Below are positions 29,767-43,100 of a stretch of DNA of 64,000 nt, in pieces. Below the pieces are notes generated by a model. The model was not told where the DNA came from. It did no database searches and saw nothing but the letters and a program-made list of their open reading frames with translations. The position numbers were made by a program, and so were the translations under genes. Positions within the stretch are counted from its first letter, which is position 1, and the number at the start of each line of letters is the position of its first letter. Source of the stretch: Enchytraeus crypticus (taxonomy: Eukaryota > Annelida > Clitellata > Enchytraeida > Enchytraeidae). The stretch is from the NCBI GenBank assembly GCA_905160935.1, contig CAJHZI010000431.1, positions 2,450,001 to 2,514,000 on the forward strand, read 5' to 3'.

Positions 29767-31156
29767 TTATACTTCTGTGCTTCTCCTCTGACGCTTAGAT
29801 GATGAGTAAACATCCTTTGGTCGCTTTGTGCTCGGATTAGTCGAAGTTTCTGGAATTTCAGCTGAAACAGCTGTAGGTGACATATTCGTCTGCAGGACAA
29901 TATTTTTAGCCGGACTTTCGATTTGACCGTCATCGCAACATGACCTATCTATTGACTGAACTACGTTACCTTTCACGCTTCTGGAATCATTATTAATTTG
30001 TCGCCTGTTGCTTGGGATGCCAAAACCATGATACGGCGCATTGGCATGGGAGGAATTAGCATAAGGTTTCTTGTTTCCAGAACCGAAATTGTCTTGCTTG
30101 TTCCTTGAAAGTTTAGCAGGATCAACAAGACGTGAACTTTCTCTACGATCTACATGAGCCTCAGTTGATTTGTTATTTTGACTGTTGGTTACGCTTGGTT
30201 TATCTTTTTCAGCATTACCAGTACCTGACCCTCTTCTCGGGCCCGTGATTAATGGCTCACCAACACTTAAATCAGCATTATGCGGCTTGCTTTTCAGATT
30301 TAACCTATCATATAGTGAGTTGCTGTTTGAATCATCTGCATTAGATTTTCCCATCAGGGTTGTGCTGCTATTTTGACAATTTCTTGATTTATCAGCAGTA
30401 CGTGACCGAACAAATTTATCAGAATCATATTCTTGCTTGCTACGTACATAGCAGTCGTGGCTTTCCGCACTTTTTCGAAGTGGATCATCAGATGGATTAG
30501 GCCTATAGTCGATATTATCAGTTCTTAGTGGTTGCTCTATGAATTTAATATCAGTATTCCTTGGCTTGCAACTTTGACTATCAAGACTGGCTGGATTACT
30601 ATTTGGAGCATTGTTAACACATGAGCCGTTGTTATGATAAACATCTGGATTGCTGCCGTCATCTGCTGTTATCTGAAAATTTCCCGGATCTGCACGCTGT
30701 GCTTCATTTGATTCATCCTCACTGCTACGCGGTTGAGTTTTCTTAATATCTTCCTTACAAGACTTGACGCTTTGGGCTACGGATGTATCTGAACAATTCG
30801 TTGAAGACTTTATTGATGGGTCTATACACAGCCTGCTTTTCGGTTTGTCGGTACTACATCGCTGTTCTATTAATGAATTCTCAGTTACAGTGTCAAACAA
30901 ACATGAGTCAGCATTCTCCGCTCCCTTGTAGAGAATATTAGCATTAGATGGTGAATTTTCCATGGAAATTTGGTTCACAAGTGGCGTAAATTCAGTAGAT
31001 TCCATATAATGAGTGCTTGCAGCAGACGATGGCCACACGTTGGACACGTTGGACAAACATCCATTAGAGCCAAGTTGGAAAGCATCAGTAGAAGATCTTT
31101 TTTGCATGGCGTCCTCCATAAATTTCAACAATGAACAATATACTTTCTTTTCATGA
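29767..31156 (-). CDS. Gene A exon 11: long disordered cytoplasmic tail
   Basis: About 463 codons, acceptor ATTTTTCAG, ending in TAA at 29767. Very rich in Ser, Asn, Asp, Lys and Arg and without predicted structure, for example [18 protein letters not shown] and [17 protein letters not shown]. One SLYDRL (Tyr about residue 1176) fits the ITIM consensus S/I/V/L-x-Y-x-x-L/V/I. Other Tyr sites do not. A basic KRPKD/SKRQRRS cluster is at the C-terminus. Confidence 0.8.
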
Positions 31157-34100
31157 CTGAAAAATATAATACAAATTATGCCAGTTATGCAAGTTATATG
31201 CAATTAAAATGGTCATGGTATTAAATACTCTCATCAAACAACTTGCAAATTAACGGAAAATTTTCTGCTTAATTTAATGTTGGACAACTAATTTGATGGC
31301 AGGCTTAATAGTCTGCAGGAATAAAGCAAATGTGCAAATAAAAACGCTCAATTTCCTCAGACGCCAGTATACTGATTCATCGATGAAAGTACCATATTAT
31401 TTTCATATTCCATTAATTGACTTGGATGGTCCAAAATCATAAGCCCTACATGTTGCCAAACACAGTTTTATTTTACGCCCAGTGAAGGCACTTCAGTAAC
31501 GATATCATGCTTATTAAATCAGAAAAGTCAATCTGTATGAGATCTTAATATTGAATTTAACTTGAGAAAAAATGATTCTGCGATGGTTTCTCACATTCAT
31601 CTAAGTTTTCTGCTCAATTAGTCGCCTCTGAAGACACTTGCAGCCTACTTGTAAATGTTTTTTGTTGTGACTCAGATATAGCACGAGGAGCATAGTCATC
31701 ACTGGCTGCACTAATTTTAATTTTCTCTTCTTGAAAATAATGAAATACATGAAATGACGTTTGAGTTCCAAATCGACAATACCGACGGCCTATTAAATAA
31801 TTATGTCAGTTATACCATTGACACCGAATAGTCGGTTTTCGTGTTTAGTCCGGGACACTGAGCAATAGATCAACCGTTAACAGCACGTGTTCTGCATAGC
31901 GAAAGCTTCACTCCACTGAAATTGCCTTACGCAGCATTCATAATGACCTTTTGCCTAGCCTTAGACTCTCAAAAGGTATTCGCCTTTGTACTACTTGATC
32001 TTTCGGCTGCCTTCGACACCATTGATCATAACATTCTCATTAGTAGACTTAAAACATGGTAAATCTGACGCCGCTTTCTCTCTGGTCTCATTCTATCTTT
32101 CTTGTCGGACTCAATCTGTTATTAATAGACAATGAACCCTCCCCTGAACTACCTCTTCTTCAAGGTGTTGCTCAATGATCTGTACTTGGACCTTTACGTT
32201 TTTCCCTCTACACTACCCCACTCAGTTACGTTTTAGACATTGCTTCAATAAAATGTCACTTTTATGCTGATGATACTCAGCTGTATACATCTCATTTTCT
32301 AACTCAGATTCTGATCTGAAATTGCAACACCTTTCATCCGTTCTTGACAATGATTATTCATGGCTTTGCTGCAATCGTCTCTTTATCAATCCTTCTAAAA
32401 CCGAATAACTTTGAATCGGCACCCCCAGAAAAGAAACAAAGTAGCCAATTCTTCCATCTATTTTCTAAATCTTGCTCTCACTCCTACTGTCAAGGCTATT
32501 AACCTTGTTGTCATATTTGAAGAAAATCTTAACCTCAAATCTCATATTTCATCTCTCTGTCGTTCATCTTTTTCCCAGATCAGTCAAACCAGACAGATAC
32601 GGTCATCTCTTGATAATAATTCATCCATTATTCTTTCTAACTCAATGGTTCATTCTAGATTTGACTACTGAAATTCATTACTATATGGCTTACCTTCTTC
32701 TTCTCTCATGCGTTTGCAACGCGTTTAGAATTTTCTGAGGAATGATTTTTTGCTCGCTCATATATCTTATATTTAAAGCAACGGATCGGTATTGTAATTT
32801 AAATCCTGGCTAGTTCCATCACTGATACCCATTCAAGAAATACAGCCTATGATAACATAGGATTTAATATTTAGAGAAATGAGATATATTATAGTCTTCG
32901 AGGGTTTAGATACACCTGCTTATGTCCAGGTTGGCAAATTGTTATAGTTATCTCACATACAATTAAGTATTAGGCTACTTAGTTATCTCAGACAAGAAGT
33001 GTGCATGTAGAGCTATAATAGTAAATGAAGCGGAGGTTAGAAATATTTTACATTTTGTATTTTGACTGATGAAAAATGGCACTATGGAGGCATCACGCAA
33101 TAAATAGCATGAATTTAAATTTAGGCCAACATTTTAAACACATGACACATTTCCATAATATATGTGAGTATAAAATATAGCCTAACCACTTATTACAAGG
33201 GCCTATATATACTACTTGCGTATGGCGCCTATGCATTTCACTCAGAATCAAAATAAGTAGGCCTATTATTATGTGTTCAATATTGTCAATCGTAATTTTA
33301 TTATGATTGACAACAATATATTGATTTTATTTTGTTAATACCTGGTTAGGTTTACGCTTTCAAGATAATATTGAAATCTTGTAATTAAAGCATCCAGTTC
33401 CTTACAGAGATTTGCCTCGAAGCTCTGACAGTCAGATGCCACTGATACCAGTTCCTAGAGTAGAGCATGACCAGATAGTGCAAATATTAGTATTTTGTAG
33501 GAAATATATGATATTTAAAACAACGATCATATGATAATATCGAGGATTAAGCCTATTGGTAAAAATCGCTGTTGGAGATAAAAATTAATAGCAATACTTT
33601 TACAAAAGGAAATAAAAAATCCTATCATCCTATATATGATTGGCTGGTCTAGCATTGTTTTATTGGTTAAACTTTGGCAATGGTTTATAGCGCTCTAATA
33701 TAATTGCTGATATAAAAAATCACTTATATACTCGCTCTAATATAATTGCTGATATAAAAAATCACTTATATACTAACTTGATCACCTATGATGTATCCGA
33801 AGCACTGAAAACCTTAAAACAACCTTAAACTGCATGAGTCGTGAAAGGCGACTGAGCAGGAACTGAGGAATGCAACGGAAAACTACATCAGAAGATACAT
33901 TATTTCTAAGCTATAGGCAGCATTAAGGTTTTGGCAAGGCATAGCCTTTGTTATGGGATTAACTTGTCGGGAGCGCGTGAGCAGACTGTTTGCAAAAAAC
34001 ATGTACCTTGGGATAGCATTTGTAGAACATCAGAGTTATACTATCTGTACTATATGTTTTAAAGCTAAAGAACAAAATGAAGTCACATATTGTTATAATA

Positions 34101-37070
34101 TTTCATCATGAAGTCCCACTTGCAACCAATCAGATCATTTTACAACTGCCACAGTTTGGACTACTAATATAGTCTAAATATTAATTAAAATTCATATTTA
34201 GCTTTAGGCTAAACTATAGGATGTCAAATGATCGAGTCTTCTTGCGTCTTTCTCTAATTCAAGTGGATTACTTAAGAAATTTTATTAAGAAAAAACTGAA
34301 ACAATAGTATTTATTAGAATAAAATAAATAGCTTATATCAAGTTAATCAACTCGAATATATTGCAGTTGCCATCCAATAGGGCCTATACAGTTTGAATTA
34401 CAAACTTCTAGAAGCTTTATCAAATTGATCTATTACTAAATTCCCTGACTTAAGCCTATCTTAAGATTTCTTTATATTTACGAGGGCGACTAACCTTTAT
34501 TGATCGAGCTATTGCGTCAGTTGTTTCCAAAGTCCGTATATCCATGCATATCTGAATTAGATACGAGTAGATTTTCTCTATGTTGCACTCAAAGTATGAT
34601 GACTTTGAAGCCTGTTAGAAAGCACAATTCATCGAAATTTATAGAGATTAAATAGATACACTGAAACTAATACAAAAATATTAGCTATGGAGGTAATTTG
34701 TAATAAATAAAACATAATATTGCCTTCGCATGAAGTTGTGAAATAACATTGCCTCTGCTTCGTATAATTTACACTGACATAACAAAAGACTTCAGTAATT
34801 TGCAATAAATTAATATTCAAGCGCGAAAGTCAACAAATTTTAATTTAAGACACATGGATGTTAAACATTTCCATATAGCTTTAGAGTTAAATACAATTTA
34901 ATTAAATCCATTAATTCCAAATTATATATTCTTTGTACTTTCATATGGCTACAAGCCTTGGATCTAAATTCAAAATGGTTGACTACTGACCAGTGACCAT
35001 CCATGATATGTCAGAATAAAGGCTATAGGCCCACTATAGGGATATTATGAAATTTACCTGCTTTTTAATACAGAGGTAAGTAATATATTCTAGATAGAGC
35101 AGCATGCGCCTAAGATCGTTGTTTGGTATGTCATTCTCATAACTAAATATTCCAGAAACACTGAAATCACAAAAATGTATGGGTGAAAGCAAACATTGCA
35201 AATTCTAAACATGAATTTAAATCAGCTTTGTAACACCGCCATCATATAGAGGAATAGTAAGCAGAATACAGTCAACAAATAGCATACAATAGAGAGAAGT
35301 TCATGACCATAGTTAATATGAAAGGAAATAATCAACTTAAGTAGGTCTACTTTAGGCTATTTAGGTACTAGCAAAAAAAATCATAGGACATCAAATTAAA
35401 TATCAAATCTGATACTCTACACAGGCAAACAAGAATTCGTTCTATATTTTTGGGAAACTGGTTTTCAATATCCATCAAAATCTATAGGCTACGGTTAACC
35501 CTAGAAAACCCAAGTGCTTTGCAGAAGTTTAGCATACCAATGCTTGAGGCCCCCGTTTGGTATGGTAAATGGCATAGTTTATGCATAGCACTTGCAATGA
35601 ATATTTTACATACGTATTTCATATAGTAGGCTACCACTAACGAATACTAAAGAACCCATTATAATATAATTATTGACGAACTGAAACAAAAAAATTCAAA
35701 ATTATTACACAAACACACAGGCGGGGCCTTAAAGGACATTTATCAGAGTGATATTATGCAGTAAGCATTCAATCAATAAAATATTAATGTCTGAACAACC
35801 AGAAGAGTTAATTCAACGTCTTCTAGAATACTATGTGATACGAGGGAGGCTTTATGAGCACTGGGAAACACTTGACCTTGACTGCTTTGCGTCAGTAGGT
35901 TCCAACCAGCTCCATCTGCGCTGCAGTCACATATATATGATCGCGTATGCAAACTAGGCCCGGATTATAGACTGCAAATACCAGGGATAATTATCATGTA
36001 TGGGAAATTTGGCAGGAATTTTCCGTTCATAAAAATAATACCCAAAAACCAATGTGGGGAACTTAAAGCTCGAGTGTTCTAGGGTAAATTGGTGTTATCT
36101 TGAAACTCTTCCACGGCCTATTTCTAATAACTGATTCCACAATTGAAGGAAACTGATCGCAAACCAACTTCAGTGTATTTGCATATAAAGTCCCATTAGC
36201 TGCGATTATAGTTTCAGCGATAGTTTCCTAAATGTACAAAATTCCCTTTAATTGTCAAATAAAACTTTCAAACATTGTACACCCTACAGGCATACACCAC
36301 ATTCGAAGCTCCTAAATGCTGCATACAACACTATTGTTTATATCAGACTTCAAAATCCATACTGTCCAGCATGAAGTAACGAAGAGAATGGTGAGTTCTA
36401 AGCCCATCTCAACATTCAATAATTATAAATTACTCATCTTTAATTTTTTCATTTTTACATTGATTCGTTATGATTGATAGATTGGTTGATTGATTTGTTT
36501 TTCCTTCTTTCATTTAATTCATTTGAGAGGCGTCTATCTAAATGCTCAGCTGAATCACTCAACCACTGATTCAACACGGAGAGGTGCCTAAGTAATAGTT
36601 AGGGCGTACTTACGTTAAAATCTGCAACACATCAAGATACATTACATTTTATAACAGAATTCGCCACACGACGGTTCAAGAGCAGTCATTAGAGCTGAAC
36701 TTATCTTCGCGCCAGTATCATAAATATTCCTGCGAGCTTTTACCGAGTCTGTTGATACGTTTTGAGCTGCTACGATTATCTGGAACAATAGAATTAATCA
36801 AACCATACGTGAATGCTGAAAATGAACACTGCGCACTTACTGAGTACTGTTATATACTGTAGTTTATTTTAGTTTGATGGTTAGGCTACATGGAGAAGTC
36901 AATATTAGATAACTGTGGCTTGCTTTAAGTTTGCAATATAAATAGTGAATGAAATCTGAATACTTCAAAATAGTGAAATAATTTGAAGAGGCAATATAAT
37001 TAATTAATTACGCTAGACTAGGTACATTTTTATTTGCCCTCTAATAGTACCAGATTGTAATACATGTATA

Positions 37071-37126
<56 letters not shown>

Positions 37127-40100
37127 AGTAATAGAGCTACATGTATATTTCACCATCCAGGCAGCAACATAAATAACTATACAAATTCAATCATAGAGTT
37201 ATTTCAGCTAAGGTGTAGCATAATAAATATGGCTAACCTACCAGCTTAAGTTGTCAGATTCTGTTCATATATTTAAGGCGTTAAGTTAATGAAACTGAGA
37301 GACTGCCTATCTATTTACTTATTTCATTATACACTCTTTGAAAATTATGGAGTCATTGCTAAAATCTATATAAACAATTTCTTACTATGGAACCTTCAGT
37401 CTACGGAGAGTTGTGGCTACCTACAGTATATTTCTTGAATGATATTCACAATATCCATTAAAAACCGTTGAGCGATTGCAAACCTGATTTGTAAGTCTGC
37501 CATATAATCCTTCCAGGCTACATAGAGGCGCATGTTTCTGTATCAAATCCAAGTCAAGCGAAACTTTATTGTTCTGAGTGCCTTCTCCAAGAGCTTTTTG
37601 AAATTCGTCGTTAAGAATTCTTAGACTTCGCGCACCCTGGTCGCTATTATTTGCTGTGTCCTTAAATAATACATTCACGAGAGCCATGACTATTATATTG
37701 AAACATAATTAATTAAGCTCATTTCACTTGCTACAAAATAGCGAAGTCATAAATTTTTGAATCTCTCTCCAAGAGTGCCAAATGGTTATTAACATGGTTA
37801 TCAACATAGTTTGGGCTATCTTTCAATGGTTGTTGGATATTAAACTGCTTAGAAAGGTCTACATCCTTTTGCGATGGCCTATGTTTAAGCAATTTAAATC
37901 TTTACTTTTGAACGTTGTATAAAACTGAACGATAATTTGAATTAGGTGGTAACTAAGAGCTGATCTAATTTGTAGTTGTTTTTGAACGTCAAGTTCTTGA
38001 CCATCGGAAAGCAAAAGACAGCGCTCCAAAAGTATGGCCTCTCATATAGTTAAAGCGTCTATCAACGATAAAACTTTGTATGCTAATGACTAATCAAAAC
38101 TAATTTTAAATCTTTTATGCTCTCAATTAAGCGTCATTTTCAGACTTTATGCAACTAATTCTATTTCATTAAATTTTATAAAATAAAGTTGGGTTAAAAT
38201 GAAGGAAATGCTAACCTCTAAATAAGATATATTGACCACATATGCTCCGTCACAGCAACCAATCAGTAATCGACTATTATCAATGATACACGTTCTTTTA
38301 GCACGAAGAGAACCAAGTTCCCTATTCAGAGTAATCTCCTTTAATTCCCTGGAGAATAGATTCAAACAATCGCACGACACAACTGCGTACACCTCACTTG
38401 TTGAAAGCACACTGGTATAAATCTCTGCACTGCTACTTACAAGTGATTTTTCAATAATTGTCCATTTTGGATTTTTCGTATCGAAATGGTTCAAAGTATA
38501 GCCGGTCTTAGTTTTACAACTAACTAAATATAGAGTCTCCGACATCTGAAAGGCTTGTGCTATTTTACTGCATTGTGAAGGAAGGAGTATAGTTCTCACC
38601 ATCAGTCCATCGGAGTTGAATAATTTTATGCAGTTATCTTTACTGGGTATCAGTAAACGACCCTCTGCTGTTACAGAGAATAATTCAGATGATGTCAGCT
38701 TTATTGGCAGCCTCACCCAGTTCTTTTTCTCATTTATTTTATACACAATTCTACTTTGTTTGTCAGAAACGTATAAGAACTTCTTCACATTACATGATAC
38801 CATGTCACCAGGTTGTACTAATTTCTCTATGATAATGTCATTTTCTTCGTCTCTATTGTACATCCCTTCAATTTTGAAGCATATTAATTTCTTGTTATTT
38901 TCAAGAAGCACGTAAAGATTTAGAATGAAACAGGCAACACCAATTACGTTCTTATTTTCAACAGAAGAAAGAGAAATAATCATTTCTTTACCACTTTGAC
39001 AGATTTCGTCAGAAATTTGGCTATCATCTGTAGCATCATTATTTATCGCCTGTAAACGTCTGGAATATTGCAATTTGTTTGTAACCAAACCGTCACCAAC
39101 AATCGTACCATAACCCGTTATTTCCTCCTTTGAAGCAGGCATGGTATGGAACTTACAGCTAAAGTCATTTTTCTCATACTCGAAGCTTAATTCGTTTTCT
39201 TTGCTCTGTCCGAAATCTTCATTGGATTGTCTACGACTGGCATTGGTTCTAACATTTTCTGCCAAATCATCTGCGCCCATCGAAGCTCCGTTTTTATTTG
39301 GCAAACTTCTATATCCGTTTCGTTTATAATTGCCTGGAAAATAATAGTTGATAACAATATTTATATCTAAATTACATGTACACGTATGCACTCTCAAAGC
39401 ATCGCTAAATTGAAATAAAGTATCCAACGTTTCAGCTTATTTCTCCACTTAGATTAAATTAATTAATTAGATTAATTAATTTCTCCACCTAGCAATTCTT
39501 CATCAACTAAACTTATAGAAAAGAGTAGGCCTAATGAATCGCTAGCACTGTAACAACGACTTGAAAATTAGTGCATAGCCTTTAAATCTTATCCCAAATA
39601 AACCCAGACCTATTCGTGACAAGAAGTAAAGAGAAGTCGAACTGCCGGAATTTGTCAAAATACCTCATTATATAATTCCTTCAATATCGAATTTCACTTA
39701 GCTAATCACTAAATTGACACCATCCAGTCGCAATCTTATCGTGGCATTTAGGTCATTACTCATTAGATTGGAGAAAATTCTAGGCTGATAAGATTTTCAC
39801 TACTCATTTATGTCTAAGATGCCAAATACCACAAGCGCAATAGCCCATAGTTGGACTTACATGTATTTGGACACATCACCGATAAATGAATATATAGGCC
39901 TACATGTTTATTTTGCATCAATTTAATGCAGCATATTTGCTTTGTTGTCCAGATCAAAAGGTATCCTATAAAAATAGATATAATATTCTACAAATGCTAT
40001 ATTTTCTTCATCAGCTGACAGAATTTTCTGCACAGCGGTCCCAACCGAAAATATCTTAATTAAACTGGTTCGGGAAATCCTGAAGACTGGTAACACCCGT

Positions 40101-43100
40101 TTAGTCGAAAGTTCATACCTCTAACATAAACATTCTTATATTTTAGTCGAATTCGAGTTAAGCATACGTAAAGAAATGTTGCTGATCACTATTACCAATA
40201 TTTTCAAATTACAAGTGAGTGTGGAATTTATTTCTTTTAAATCTTAGGGTCTGTTAGTGAACAAATGCGAAAGCCATAATTCTCCAGTAGAAATCAAAAG
40301 CTAGATTTTCGCATAAAAATACTTTATAATGCATTATGTTGTCGTTTCTCTCTCACACTAGTGGTCTGCCAAGAGGCGGGTCCAAGATATACATATTCAA
40401 ACTTCTAGTGTTCTTTAATGTTTCAGAAAAAGCACTCCATAGATCAGCAAGTAAATCCTTCCACAAAATGCTATGCCTAGTACACATATTAATCTGTAGC
40501 TTATAGATTGCGGTAATAAGTCTTCTCAAGTGATTTTCCGCTGTCCTCTTAAATTGCTGCTTTCTCACCATTTACAAATGTAGTAAATCCTTCAGTTTTG
40601 GACTTAACATGAGAATGTTATCATGTAAGTTGAAGAAATTTTAAGACAGGGTTTTTATCACTTAACTTAAAGTTAACAATCCTTTACTAAAAATATAATT
40701 GTCCCTTACAGTACACTGCCTACTGGCAGGTCCATGGCATATAACGCCTCCAAGCTTCTCTGTCTTCCGTTTTCCACTGCCCGTCCACATTCGAGTGGAT
40801 CTGTAAATTATCCAATATTCCTAATCTTGTCCTTCCCTTTCTTCTCTAACCTTTCCGCCTTCTTTTGTTAGTTTGTCAATCTTGATCTGCTTCTCTGTTA
40901 CTCTTTCCTTTCACTCTACCTTCTGCGACCTCTCTTAGTAAGCTATCCTCTCAAGGACTATGTCCTATCCGATTTTTCATCTAATTTTTTATGACATTTA
41001 TCAGCTGCCTAATTGTAAATTTAAGGAACATTTCGTCAGTCACCATAGTGTTGTATATTCAAAGTTTTATTCGTAGTTGTAATTATTATTTTTTAATTAT
41101 TATGTTTTTTTTATAATTTAATTTTACTTTATCACTTTCTATTTAAATTCATATGTGTATAGCGCAGATGATCATGGATGTCGATTTAATACAAAATATT
41201 AATAATCTCCTGGCTACCGAAGCAAAACTTGTGGTTTGTAACGCAGTGACAATGAATTGAATGCTAACACAGTATATCTTTAATTGAAATAACAATGCTA
41301 TATTGCCTGTATTAATATTGTTCTGATTTCCTTTATTATTGTACATCTTTCTATCTAGCCTTGGATTGGCTTAATTTGTAATTTTAACACTATATTTAAC
41401 AAGCAGGAGGAAATGGAAAAGTATTGACACCAGTCAGGGTCTAAGGAAATATAGAAGCTTAAACAATGAGCTGAGAAGAATTACAGACAACGTAAAAGAT
41501 CATTGGTGGAGTGAAAAGTGTGAGAATTTTGCAGAATATGATAGAAGAGGGAGGTCGGATTCATATAAATCCGACCTCCCTCTTCTATCATATTTACCTG
41601 GAAGTCAGAATATTGACAAGAACAGGTAAGACAAAGAAAGGGGATGCAAAAAACATTTGAATAATGGATAAAGATTGACAATTGAAGACAGGGCTGGAAG
41701 AAGTAAAAGAAAGAGGAGGGAATATGTAGGGGAATTGTATGATAAGGCTGGGAAGCCAGTTCAAGAGGATTTTAAAACAGACGTAAATATAGTAGAAAAC
41801 GATAAAGGGGCCCCGATGTAATAATACATAGTAATAAAGGTTTAACGTCCGTTTCCTCATCCAGGGATGATGTCAGGGACGTCCCCAACAGCACACATCA
41901 CTACAGATCAATTCACCCAGACCAATCTGCAAAAGAAATGTGCTGAGGAGAAGTAAGGTCTTAAACGAAAGTCAGTCCAGTGACTAAAAATGGTCAGGGT
42001 AGATTGATTATGTCTACGGTGGGAAAAGGTAAGTACGTCTTAAGCTTGCTTAGAGAAAGTTGAAAGAGAAGAACAAGAGCGAAGATTAGCAGGTAAAGAG
42101 TTTCAGATTGTGGCTGCTGCGTAAGAAAATGAACGTCTGCCCAATGACGTGAGAATATTTGGAACTGAGAGAAGATTGGCATTGGTGGAACGTAGTGCAC
42201 GTGAGGGACGATAAAGAAGAAGAATTTCAGTAAGAAGGCTTGCCAAATAGCAGAGTTTTGAAAATTAAAGGAGCTTTTTTATATTTTATGCGTTGATTAA
42301 CAGGGAGCCAGTGAAGATTGCGAAGTAGAAATGGAGAGCGAAATTGAAGTCGAGCGAACTTGCACACAATACGTGCAAGAGAATTTTGGCCATGCTGTAA
42401 ACGATTCAGAGAAGAAGAAGGCAATAATTTAATGAAGGAGGAAATTTACTCTGCAATTAACAGCATGAAAATGCAATAGCAGCCGGGATAGATTGATCAG
42501 CAGAATTCCCAGCAGATTTTGTTTTATATTGTTGCAAAAAGGAGAAACACTCGATAAGTTAATGGAAGTATGTATGGAAGTGTACAACACAGGTATTTGG
42601 CCATACAACTTTGCCAAATCAGTGATTGTCAGGGATTTATGCCCTGATATTTTGTATAGTAAGATTACTTATATTATACATATATATATGGAAAGTTATA
42701 TAATACTATTTTGACTGATTTTAGTATTTTTATTATTAAGGAGTTTAGAGGTTAGTTAAGCCTATGACGTCACGAGAGTGGGCGGAGCTAAGAGAGTTTG
42801 TTGAGAGAAGAGGAAGGTGAAGGTCACGAGAGGAAGTGGTAGATGAGATTCCACGTGTTAGTTTTGGATAGAGGATTAGAAGGATCGAAAGCATTAGAAT
42901 AGACTGTTGCAGAACAGTGTTGGATAATCACTAGGTGATATCCAAGATTTGGTTGATCAATAGTTGATCAGAGGAAAGAGTTTCCGTAGTAGTTTTAAAG
43001 TTATATTCACGCAGTTACTGAGGCAGTAAATAGTTGATATTTCCATAGTGGAATTTATGTTTTGAAGCTCTAATCAGTAGAGCTAAGTATTACATTTTTC

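Noticed and set aside
35748-35957. 69-codon plus-strand frame [20 protein letters not shown]
   Set aside because: No domain, no splice context, and it lies within an intron of gene A; probably chance or a repeat fragment.
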